Shown here: positions 1 to 12,500 of the stretch, one piece after another
How positions within the stretch are numbered: the stretch's first letter is position 1
Layout of the letters: every line of letters begins with the position of its first letter
The notes under the pieces: generated by a model
What the model was told of the DNA's origin: nothing
Database searches by the model: none
The model's input: only the letters and a program-made list of their open reading frames with translations
Position numbers and translations under genes: made by a program
DNA from: Chromobotia macracanthus
Taxonomy: Eukaryota > Chordata > Actinopteri > Cypriniformes > Botiidae
DNA length: 64,000 nt
Assembly (NCBI GenBank): GCA_036877525.1
Contig: JAZGTH010000008.1
Location: 13,566,001 to 13,630,000 of the forward strand
Reading direction: 5' to 3'

Positions 1-599
1 TACAGGTTAATCTAACAGGTGAGAGTGAATCATTTGAGTATCAGTGCGTGAAACAGTAGATGTGTGTTCTGGAAGAGATCTCATAACTGTCAGATTCCAC
101 AGATCTTCAGCAAGCACATGAACACCTGATAGAGTCATTTAACATCACACAAAGCAGCGACAGATGAGCGACCAGGACTGCTTTGGGTTTTTTTGAGGCT
201 AAGCAAGAAATGGACACACAGTGCCCTGTGCTGAACAAGAAAAAGCCATTGATTTACTTTTTGCTCCTTTGCACACTGGAGAGGAGCTGCGTTCAGATCA
301 GTTTCTACAGAGACTCTCTGATGGTCTTTTAAAGTGCTTATTGATTTGCCTGCGGGGGAAGGGGGGGTGCATATGTAATGCAGACGACAACACAGTGAAG
401 ATTTCAGAGCTGAGATGCTGCAAATACATTAACAATATGTGCTAACCCAAAGATCACACGAGTGGCTATGATTCATGTGATCATGTCTCTCTGCTCGAGC
501 TCCTGTTATTTTGCATTCAATATTAAAAAGCAAAAGATAAACTGAATCTTTCCAGCAACCAAGCAAGCAGATGTGTTTTTGAATATTTTTTAAGTGCAT
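1..599. other. Flank downstream of kcnab2, no gene recognised
   Basis: No supported exon, RNA or repeat was recognised. The open frame at 221-445 on the plus strand has no splice or family support. Confidence 0.5.
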
Positions 600-909
600 T
601 TTAATTTTGTTCTTAATTACTTTAGTGATCTGGTTTTAAAGGACCTTTCTGTAGAGTTGAATGTATAATGGATACATCCGTCAGTACATATAATCGATGT
701 ATCACTTCCTATCCTGCATTTCATTCTCTTTATCAGTGAATGTATCTTTTTTGTTTGTTTTTTGTCCTTTGTGTTGTAAAAGTCTCTCTCTCTCTCTCTC
801 TCTCTCTCAGGGTGTGTGGGTGCTTGCCCGTCTCATGCAGCCGGTTTTCATTCAGTAAAGCTGAAGCAAATCAGGCAAAGGTGCCGAGTGCGTCCAGTCC
901 TGCGCCACA
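600..909 (-). other. kcnab2: kcnab2 3' UTR (proximal estimate)
   Basis: Directly downstream of the stop there is no further coding sequence. The first plausible poly(A) hexamer on the minus strand is ATTAAA at 605-600, giving a 3' UTR of about 0.3 kb; a longer form could run out of the window. A (TC)n microsatellite at 783-810 would be transcribed as (GA)n within it. Confidence 0.4.
783..810. repeat. (TC)n microsatellite
   Basis: About 14 uninterrupted TC units, inside the presumed kcnab2 3' UTR. Confidence 0.9.
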
Positions 910-999
910 CTAGGAGCGATAGTCCTTCTTACTGTATGGTTTGTTGCCCAGGATACTGTCCACCTCATGCACAATGGAGGACGACAACTTTGGAAGAAC
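910..999 (-). CDS. kcnab2: kcnab2 last coding exon and stop
   Basis: A 90-nt coding segment starting [20 protein letters not shown] and ending PYSKKDYRS, then TAG at 912-910. The acceptor is TTTGCAG. The C-terminus is the conserved end of all Kv-beta proteins. Confidence 0.96.
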   Translation of the reverse strand, partial: VLPKLSSSIVHEVDSILGNKPYSKKDYRS

Positions 1000-3900
1000 C
1001 TGCAAAAGAGCTGCAAACTGAGTCTGTGTTCAGTGTGAATCTAAAAATTGAGATCAAAATGAAAGTGACCTGCTTTATAAACCTTAATTTTAGTAGTATC
1101 TGTTGTTCAGTTCCCACAACTTTAGTCATTTGTTCTATTCCAGGAGGTAATGCAGAGCTGAAAATTCCTCCATATTACAGACATACACCTGTTGTGTTCT
1201 CACCTGTATTGCTCCGATGTTCTCCATGAGCTGGTCCGTGTTGGAGGCTCCAAGGAGCACAGAACTTACACCCTCATTTCTCAGGCACCACGCTGCAGAT
1301 GTGTCGTACAAATGTTTAACAAATATCAATAATATCATAAACCACATTACACGTACATTAATAAAACAGCGCACATGCTACCCTTGAAGAAACCAAGACA
1401 ACAATTATAAATCTTAAACAAATGTACATACATTAGAGCTGTCAAAGGTAACATGTTAGAACATGCGATTCGTTTAATGTCTATGCCTAAAGTCTAATGT
1501 GTTTATTGAATGTGACATTATTATTAATGTTTTATTCTGAGTGCTAAAACTCTCTTCACAGGTCCCTTTAACAGAAGTCATTGGCATTCTTTATGGTGCA
1601 ATTCAAGCCTTATGTAAGTGAAAAATCACCTGCAAATGAAACAATGACGTTCAATTAATGTTTACATACCTGCAGACTGGCACTAACATGTTTATATTGC
1701 AACATATTTGTGAGCAAAGTATTTTTGTACAGGTGATTTTTAAGCACTGTTGTTATCACATTATTTTCATTAATACAAATTAACAAACCTTATTATAATT
1801 AAAACATGATCTGTTATATAGCATTCCTGGAACTGAATGCCTTAACATACTTAATCACGATAAATAATATATCTATAAACTTAAATATAATCAATTGACA
1901 GCCCTAACATACATATATATACACGAATGAAGGCAATTTCAAAATGAAAACAGCTACTTCTCCCACACACACACGGAAGCATCTCACAGAACACACAGCA
2001 GTTTCCAGAGCGCTCTGTTACCATGGCTCCCAGCACCAGGACTCTCAGCACTCAGATTCAGAGCTCTGTGTGTTATTTTTCAGTAAGAGGAGTGTTATCT
2101 GCAGGAGCACAGAGGAGGTGAAGAGGAGCCATGCTGACCACTGCCGTCCCCTAAACACACTTCATGCAACATCGGCGTCACACACAGACAGGAAGGAAAC
2201 TCTGTGGGGATTTAAAACCCTCCTGAGAGTTGATTTGTGTGTGTGCCATCTGTGGTACTGGCATTCAGTGTGTTGGCAGAGCTGAAGTTGTGTGTTTACT
2301 GTATGTGTTTACTGTACGTGAGTGTGTGTGGTTGTGTGTAGCCGGCAGCCATTTAAAAGTGTTGCATCACGATTTTCAAGGCTGCAGTTTAAACATGATT
2401 TTGAAATCAAACGCTGTGGCTTAAAATATTCAGCTCTGAGGATCTGAGTAGATCAGACTACAGTGGATCTGAATGGATTTTAGCAGTTTGTCCCTAACGG
2501 ATTGCTTTGTCTGAACACACACACACATACGCACACACACACATGCACGCACACACACACGCGCACACACACACATGGAATGCAGTTATGCCAACACTAC
2601 AACAAAAGACTTCTGGGATGAGAAAGACCTTTTTTTGTAAAGTAACTAAGGAAACAGTGGCTTAGGTGTTTTTAAAAGAGTGCTTTTCCAGTAACATAAG
2701 TTGCGTATCAAGCTTTATGACAAAACACTTCACTTTATCTGTGATTTAATGTACTGTTGTATTGTGTGCCAAGGCAATGTTCAGACTCAGACGTTTGTGT
2801 GCCGTTCATTACCCGTCACAGCAATTCTAACCTGCAACCCTATTTTTAAATATGTTGCCAGTCATCTAAATGACCAGTGTTAGCTGTATACTGTCTGTAA
2901 ATGGATTGGATGTGCCAGTGTGGGAGGCAGAGGGATTTGCTGAGTTTGTGAGGGACTGGCAACCTGGTAATGAGGTGTGAAATGTAATGTGTGACTGTTT
3001 CAAAGGCCAGGTGAAGCAGAGGCTGCGAATCTAATGGAATCAGTGCTCAAGGGACTGAAGTACGGTCAAGATTTTATTCCTCTGCGCCCTGCAGTCGATG
3101 AATCAGAGGGTGTGATGTCACATAAGCACCACCAATTTATGACTTTTGTAAGGTCTAACTGGTAGCTGGGGAAGATGAAAGACTTCCAGTAACCTTATGG
3201 ATTGAAATCATGAAGAATATTGGCCGGAGCTGGGCAAACATTTATATGGTTAACGGCAACAAAAAAAGTGAAAATATATCGAGGAAGAGCCTGTTATTAA
3301 GATCTTGTCTGAGACATTGTTGTGAGGCAAGCTTGAGGCAGAGTTTAGCTGAACAGTTGCCAAGCAATGCTGCAACATTAATATAGAATTCCAATGATGT
3401 GCAGTCACAAGTGTGTGCTGGAAATATCCATTTTACAATATTACTTTTACTGTTTTGTATCTTGTGTTACACTGTGTGAAGTTGTTTTTGCACTTCTGGT
3501 TGTTTTGCTTTATCTGGACTGTTACGGTGTGCAGTAGAGCATGATCTCGAGCTCTCTGGTCTCCAGCCTTCAGATTAGATTACTTCATGAGGACACACTC
3601 AAATCAAACCCTCTCAGTCCTTATAAAGCTTGCCTTCTAGATCTTCCAGCAGATATATCGTATACTACCCTGCATTATCTCTTTAAAGTATTATATAACA
3701 CAACTCATCTCACATACCACAATGAATATCGTGAAGCGCTTTACGAATTACACTTCAAACTATTATACTTAACACTTAACAATTAAGCGAGAACACGATG
3801 CTGGGAAGAACAGTCTTTCATTCATGGTTTCCTAAAAGCCACAAGCGAATCGTTTGTGAGCCCATCGCAGACGGAGGGACTCCGGGGTCTGAGGAAGGTG

Positions 3901-6900
3901 AAGATGAGGGGGGAAGGATGAGCGAGGTACAGGACGGACGGACAGACAGACAGAAAGAGAGAGAGCGGCAGTGTGTCTTTGGGTTGGGCATACCGATGGC
4001 TAGCTGTGGCAGCGTGCAGCCCAGCCGCTCAGCGATTGCCTGCAGCTCTTTCAGCTTCGCCTGCTGGCGTCGGCCCTCCTCGCTCAAGATCTTGTCCTTC
4101 AACCACTGGTAACCCTGTTAACAACACAGCACACCTGCTCAAAAACAGCAGCCCGCGCCCACAGCCGCACACACACGTCATGGCATACACACATACACGA
4201 CATACACATTCATATGTGTGTAACACACAGCAGAACCTGTGTGGGCGAGGGCCTGTTTTTAAACACGTGACTCTGTCCACCTTAAAGCTCAAATGAGCAG
4301 CAATAAACTTCTGCTCATAGAACTTTAGGGGGTAAAGAGACCTCATACACACACAGAAACATGAAGGTTTTAAATTGCTTTAACATTAATGGGCAGATAT
4401 TTAAGAGAATTATTTAATGAATTACATTTTAAAAAAAGATCGTGCAGGTGAGGAATTATATACAGCAAGACCAGGAAGGTGCATTAATAATGGGAAAACA
4501 GGGTGAATTTTAATTTCATGTTGCTTTTAAAGAAAAACTTGATTTAACAGCAATTTGTACTGAATACTGAAACAACATGTTTTTGTGTGTGTTAGGACAA
4601 ATAATCCAGTTTTGGGTCCATCATTAGTAACATTAATAACAGTGGAAAAGGACCAGTGTGGTGTCATGATCTAAACCCTCACGGGTCTCCAAAACACAGA
4701 GACTCATCAGTGCTCAGATCAGCAGCACGGTTGTTATAGTCAAGTGTCAGTCCACACACACGTTTCACAAAGGTAACAGGTAACAGCATGACACAAGACT
4801 ACAGGAGGACGGGGATGATGGATCACAAAAACATGCTACTACACGCCAACACACAGCTCAGAACAGTGTTGATGCTGGTAGTGTACACGTGTGTGTGTGT
4901 TTTAGTGTGTATGTTGTTTGAAAGAGAACAAAGAAAGAAAGTGTCAGTCCTCCTCAGAGTTACCATAGAAACTCATTCACATAAAAACAACAAAAACACA
5001 TGTTGAAGATCAGGCGTGTGGGGACATGCCACCAACAGACAAACACATCTACAGGAAAACACCCACAAACTAGAACCTGGAAAACACGGAACACATCCAC
5101 ATTAGAACAGCAGAGACAGAGGGAACCACATATAAGGTCACTAATGTTTCCAGAGGACCGGGAAGAGAAAGGGACAGAGAGGATCATGGGAAACGCGGTA
5201 CCTTTAGAGAGGCGCGAGAGTACGGAGGAACCCCGCTGTCATATTTCCCTGAGATGATTCCACAGGCCAGTGGAGACCACGTCATCGCACCCACACCTGA
5301 GGACAGCTCAGTGTTATGCTCGCAAGAAGATAACTTTTGTTAAACATTTGTCTGTGGTCTCACGATGGCGTCACTTACCGATCTTATGGAAGAGCTCAGG
5401 AAGCTGGACCTCCACTTTCTCTCTCTGGAACATGTGATATTCAGACTGTTCACAGATTGGTGGAATCTGGTTAAATTGCCGGGCAACAGAATACGCTTCC
5501 TGCGAAACACACGTACATGTGTATTGACTGTACAAAGTATACAGTTATTTACAGTTACAAAGTAAAATAGTGACAGACCAGGTATATAAAATGTATTGCT
5601 GAAGGGTTTATTGATTTTGACTTGCCAAAAAAGACAAAAAATAAATGCACTTATAAATGGAAATACTGCCCTTTAAAGAAAATTACAACTATTTCTGATA
5701 CAGCTGTAGAAATCCATGAGAAATGGTCATTACTTGTGGGGCAAAAAACAAGCCTTAAATTATAAATGCATTTAAAGAAATAAGACACAGAGAGTACAAA
5801 ACAAAGAGAAAGAGTACAGTCCCTGTAATATTGAAAACCATTACTGCAAAGCAGTAGATTAAAGGAAGCTATTAAAAACTCTTAAAAGCAGGTTATGTCT
5901 CAGCTTGCAGAACATGACAAATGAATGCGGGCCAATGATACTCGTATGGAGGCACAAGCACAAACAGAGCGCTGTTTAACGCTTTGTCATGTATCACAGT
6001 GAAACGGTTTGTCTGGCTCAGAATAGGCAGTGCTGTTTTAGCTCTTCTATCCACCCAGTGTTTAATCTTCTACACATTCACTGACAGCACCTATTTAAAC
6101 AGAGACATCTCTAGATTCATCCAGTGATTCAATGTTCTTCTAGAGTTCCTAAAGAAACGTTCAGGAACAAAAGTGTGTGGTGATTACAATGTTTAAAGTT
6201 CATCTGAAAGTTAGGAACACAGCCTCACCATTATTTCCATTGGACTCCAGCGCGACGTGCCCCAGTACATGGCCATTCCCTGATTGATCACATGAGTCAT
6301 GGCCCGCACCGTCTCTGCCAATCAGACGACATCGTCACAGATTAACCGCACTGTACATAATGTCACAGTGTGGAATGTGTTTAGGTAAAGAGGAAGTCAA
6401 AACTAAAGCGCTCAGATGAAGGCAGGGGAGGAAGTTTACATGATAAATATCTTCTGGAAGCAGTGCAGGAAGTTTAATCAATATACTAGAAGTGACAGAA
6501 AGTAAAGCATTAGTATAGATCAATATGCTTCTGGGCTCAGAGAAACATCGCCTCATATGAGGAGAGGAAGCTAAAGATCCACAGCAGTGTCAAAACATCC
6601 ATCTTCAGAGCTCGAGGGTCATTTACTTCTGCTGTTGACAACTGTTTAATGACAATTAATTTCAACTGAATCAAGAAGATCAGCAGAGGGTTTCAGGCCT
6701 CGAGCAGTGTTTGTTTCATTGGACTGTGTGTGAACTTTCTAAAGGGCAGTTAGACTAATCACAGAAGATCAAATAATGATTCTGTGTTGATCAGGTTAAA
6801 GAGCAGTCATCCCCCACTGGAAAACACTGGTGTAGATTTAAATCAGGTTAGTGATTCACAAAAGGTCAGCACCAAAGATCTTCTTACTAAGATCTTGTTA

Positions 6901-9484
6901 GTTTCAGGTTCTGTTTTCATGGAGCTGTATTCTGGACTGCAGAGGCATTGTAAGGTGGACGTGAGGATATTCTGAGTGATTCTGAATGTTTACTGTTTGA
7001 ACTCTCCATATAATAGTTCAGGTAATGTTTGTTGTAAATGTTGTATTGAGTTTTTCTGATACTCACCTTCCATGGGTGTGTTGGGGTCTGGTCTGTTTGC
7101 AAACACTACATCCACATATTCTAACTGCAATCTCTCCAATGATGCTTTTAAACCTGTAGATGACATTCAACAATATACAATTCAGTACACACACACACTT
7201 AAATACACATTCAGCGCACTGCAGTGGGTCTCTCACCTTCTATAATGTGTTTTCTGGACAGTCCTCTCTCTGTCTCTGCTCTGAAACAGCAATATCGACA
7301 GTGTAACATTATCTTAGTAACATTAAGTAACATTATATAAACTACATTTTGGCACAAAACACATTACTTTATAATGTTTAATATACACAGACAGACAAAC
7401 AGACTGATAGGAGATTTTTAGCCTTTTTGAGCCATTATTAATTATAATATAAATATTAATATACATACTTTCCACCCCAAAATATTTTTGTTGTAATGAC
7501 TAAACTGGAGCGCCTGCAAAAAATGGAAAATAATTTTAAATCAGGTCATAAGTTAGTGAAAAGCCTTTGAAAAATAATTACAAAGTTGCAAATAATTACC
7601 ACAGAACAACAGCTTGAGGTGACTGTTTTAATTTCAAAGGGGCGCACACATGAACAAGACTGAAAAAGACTCTGTTCTCCTGAGGTGAAGGCCTGTGTAG
7701 CCTGATACTGATGCACTCTGACTAGCAGGGGGACTAAGCAGCGCACACACACTCTCACTCTTGAGCACATCTCCTGTGGAGAGCTCAGTTACTGTGCCTG
7801 TCATTACCCAGACGAGAGGCTGAACTAAACAAGGGCTTCCATTAAACAGAACAGTTTAGATCACGCTGCTTTCTACACACAAATATCAGACATCAGCTAC
7901 ACAACAAACACACACATTCCTCTCCTCCAATATTCAATAAGGAGATGTGACATCTACAGCATCAATATTCGGATTTTGCCTGTGTGGTGAACAGTGCTCT
8001 GATCTCAGTGAAGTTATCAGTGTCAGATAAGAGAGGAAATGAAAGACTGATGATGAGCATACCTCCATCCTTTCTTCTTGATGATGTTTCCCAGCACCAC
8101 CTCCGCCCTGCAACAGCAAACCAGACAATCCATCATCTTACCCTCATCTACAGCCACACTACAGGCAACCAACTCAACTCTATCAACATATTCACATCTA
8201 ATTGACATGAAATCATTGAAATGAGAGAATTATGCTCCTAAACATCAGGTAAATAGACTGTGAATGTCAGTCAGACAGTAAGCGGGCAGTTCTTATTCTG
8301 AATAATGAGGCTGTTACATTGACAGCGGTTAAATCACTATGCAGCACAAGTCATTGTACAGTATTCTACAGTACAAGTGTATCTGCACTGGTAGTCAATG
8401 CATCATCAATGGCAACTGCTGTACATGCCACTTTAAATTGCATTTAAAATGCAATGTTTACAGCAGGAGAGAGAGAGCAAACATTTGGAGTGGCATGTGA
8501 ATGATTGATAAAATGACCTCTGTGCTATAAGCATCTTTATCAGTACACAGGCAGGAGTTTCAGTAACAGCCTGGAGACTAACAGACTCTCTGGCAGATGT
8601 TGGTGGCGCTGATAGTTTTAATTGGCCCCAGTGTGTATACAGTTCAGCCTGTGCGCGAGATCTCCCCCCAGCTTCTGGATGAGGTCTACAACCTCACATC
8701 TACAACACACTGATCTTTAGAAGAGGTCCTCACAGACGAAAGAGGAGCTGAATTGAGGAGTGCTCCTCCAGGAGAACGTGAAAACGCAAGCGAGTGTTAA
8801 CGTGTCATACAGAGATGCAGATAGAGACAGACGTTTGAGGGGGCGACTCAGTCTGTGTTTTTATTTGCTTAAGCACGTGAGGGAGTAAAATGCAGAACGG
8901 GTGCTGACAGGAGTTGACGCGTATGCTCGCGTGTCTTTGTAATTGTGAGGCTAAGCACTTTGCCAGGAAACAGCGTGTATTTACACAGAGGTGTTTGTCC
9001 TGCTCCAGCCCACGGCACTGACCGCAGCTGTAGATCCAGCCGGCGCATTTTAAACAGATAAATAAAACACAACTGCCCACTCACATCTCTGATGCCCCCG
9101 TCCAGCACTGAGCTGATGACCTCATTTACGTTTGTTTATGAAACTAGCAACATTGCTAGTACAAAAGCAACAAAAACTGGCATTTTTTACTGATTTAATC
9201 ATCTTCCAGGCAACATTTGTAAGTGACTACTTAATCTTAGGCATTAGCATCACATAAAATTGTTGTGTGTGGTTTCTTCACATCTTTTTCACGTTTTCAT
9301 TACTTATCTAATAGGGCCAGATAAACAAACATACTGTGACACATGACAGCACTAGTTCTTTAATGTGATGGGGGGGATGTGTGCTGATTCTGGCTCACTC
9401 ACTTTCCTGCAGCGTAGACCTCTGCCGTGTCGAACAGATTGATCCCGTTCTCATACGCCAGAGTCATCAGCTGCTCGGCCGTCT

Positions 9485-9581
<97 letters not shown>

Positions 9582-12500
9582 TCCAGCGTTCAAGGTGCTT
9601 CTGTCTATTCAGTTATTAAAGGCTGTACTGTACTGTAGGAAAACACTGGGCAGGTGGATGTGTGAATGCATCACACCTCATCTGTGATCTGTCCTCCAAA
9701 CGTCACCCATGTTCCTGTAAAGAGAACGAGAGTCAGTCACTGCTCTCACACGATAAACAAGGTTGAAATGATTGAGTTCTCCAGCAGTGATCAAGTGCTC
9801 AGCCTTAAGATGAAGCTACAGATAACACTGATTATCTTTAATGTCCTGCTGAAGAGATCAGACCATCACTGGATGGATGGACACGATTCCAGCTGTCCAC
9901 CAGCATCACATCCACAAGTATCTGCTGCTACCTTCATGATAAATGTTTTCTTACAATAGAAAGCACTGTGGTTTCAACTGCTTTTTCAGGTTTTCTATCT
10001 TTTCAGTCTAAATCACCATAATAAGGAAACATAGACAGCACTTACCTAATCCAAGACAAGACACTCTCAGGCCAGACTTCCCCAGGTTTCTAAAAAAGAA
10101 GGAAATACATTACAGACATCAGTTAATAGGTTTAACCCTGCTTTCTTAATCCCTTTATTCTGTCAGTAAGTCAATAATTCATGTACAGCAGTCTGAGAAA
10201 GCTTAAAATGCTGTCAAAAATGCTGTAAGTAGACAGCAAGACACTTTGCTAGATTTTGTGACAAATTCTGTTAAGTCTTCAGGAGGTGAACTGCTGTAGT
10301 CTGTAAAGACACAACACAGATTAGACACCAGGGGTTGAAGTTTACAGCCTGAGCCTGTAGACGACACAGGAGCAGCCAGAGGAACCAACAGGGTTTGTCA
10401 GACATCCTGACGACTGGTCCATTATGAGGACATATCCTCACCCCAGTCTCAGGGGCTTCAGGGAGTGAGGAAGAGTGTGACTATAATGAAGAGAAGAGGC
10501 CATGGAGGGACTTTACTCTACCAGGCCACAGTTTCAAATGCTTAAAAAATGACTGTCTCAGTTTGACCCAATCTGTAAACAACTTCTGCCACTATTAGCA
10601 AACACAGGATTTCTGGATGAAGATACAGGAAACAACAGAGTCAGGGTAGACGGAGCTTTGAGGAGAGATATATTTCTAACATGTGAATCTGTTATAAACT
10701 GATGATATACTATAACAAATCTGTATTGTCAAAGTATCATATAAAACTGTTACTGTTGCTATGGTTACCTCCTCTTGCCAACTTCTGTTCACTAGCATAT
10801 ATTTAGTACCAGGAAAAATATAAACGCTGTTCAGACACTCCTTATATATACAGACACTCCAAATATATAGAATTATATAGAATTAAACTGATATTAATAT
10901 ACCATCCCCCCAAAAGCATTATAACCACCTTCAATACAACGATGTTCATGAATCAGTCATTCAATAAAGTATTATACAGGACAGACTACGTCTGTTTTGA
11001 TATTATGCACAGCAATTACCACCCAGTACAAAACACACATCATGCTCCAGATAAACACCAGTGCTGTTGATAATTCATTCACTTGCCATGTCTTTGTTGA
11101 TAATATGTACAGTAAATAAGATCGAGATTGAGATGTGAGAGGACTTTTCCATGGTTTGATGCTTGTGACATCAAACAAATATTCTTAACATGATTAGTAC
11201 AGATTAAACCATGTGATATTTAAAACTCCTACTGTCTAAATCCATAAATGTACCACTGAGACAGTGAAAGTGTGTCAGGGCAGCTCAAATAAACAGCTGC
11301 AGACAAATTGCTGTCAAGGTACGAATGAATTGAAAAATAATATGCTGTATTGAGGGCCAATAAACTCTTGATTGTGCTGCTGTGTACTGTCTGTGTTGCG
11401 TTGAATATTTCATGATCAGGAGCTAAATACTGCATGATTGATTGTGGTCCAGACTGAGGCAGAACTGGACCCGGGTGCGAGGCTGGAGATCAGGTTAGCC
11501 AGGAGCCACTGGAGAGCGAGCCAGAGGGCAACAATGTCATTTGTGTCTTTTAGCCAGGTTAATGATATGCTGAAAACATGGACAGTCAGGTTTGTTTACC
11601 AGCAGGAATCCAATCTGTAATGGGACAGGAAGAGAAAATCTGTTTCAGATTCTCTTACTTAGCGTGACTGTCTTCTCATAAGGATAAGGGGACCTTCTGC
11701 TTCAGTGATCTTCTGAACTGACATTGTGTTTAAAAGTAGAACACAATGATTGCTGAGGACACATAATTAAAGATTTTATATTGCTCAAAAAAATGTCTGT
11801 TTCACAAAATAATGACAATCCTACAGGTTTGCAAATTTTATTTTTCTTTAAGGCAGATGACCAAGCAGTAGCCAGCTGGATATCCCTGACAGGATATGAA
11901 GTAGAGAATCATTCCTGAAAGTGTTTTAACTAATGTCAGGATGAGCCGAGTGTTTGTGCTGTCTCATGAGTTTCTGAAAGGAAGGGTTGAGAAGGATTGT
12001 GGGTAATGTGTTAAATTAAATGCACACAATTCCTAAACATCCACAAGCACACAGTAACACACTAACATGCACAATTCTCTGATGGCTGCCTCGTGCAGAT
12101 TTGTTCTGTGAAATTTGTGTTTATGTAAGAGCAATAGACCGAGCATTCCACCTACACCCTGTTCTAAAAGCAGCAGTGCTACCTGAGAAGGGTTTCAGCT
12201 CCAGCCAGAGAGAAGAACCCACATCTTTCTCTCTTCTCCACCAACACCACCCGTTTCCCACAACCTCCACTCACACTCTGAGTAAGAGCTCACGTTACCA
12301 ATTGCAGAGCCTATAGATATAAAACTGTTGAATTGTAAACATTTTATGTTGTTTTTTTAAGCTGTTCTGTGATGGTTAGCGCTGGTATATTCATTAACAC
12401 GACTAATACCACAGCTAGAATTACTAGACTAAATTTAAAGTTCACATAACAGCACATGAAAACAAAACAAACAGTAAAACAGTACCATCCATCCTGTCTT

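Noticed and set aside
1434..1906. Autonomous transposon
   Set aside because: Under 500 bp with no transposase frame, so only a non-autonomous element can be claimed.
9381..9687. Arg-Glu repeat frames on the plus strand
   Set aside because: Translation of the (GA)n microsatellite over the antisense of kcnab2 exon 5.
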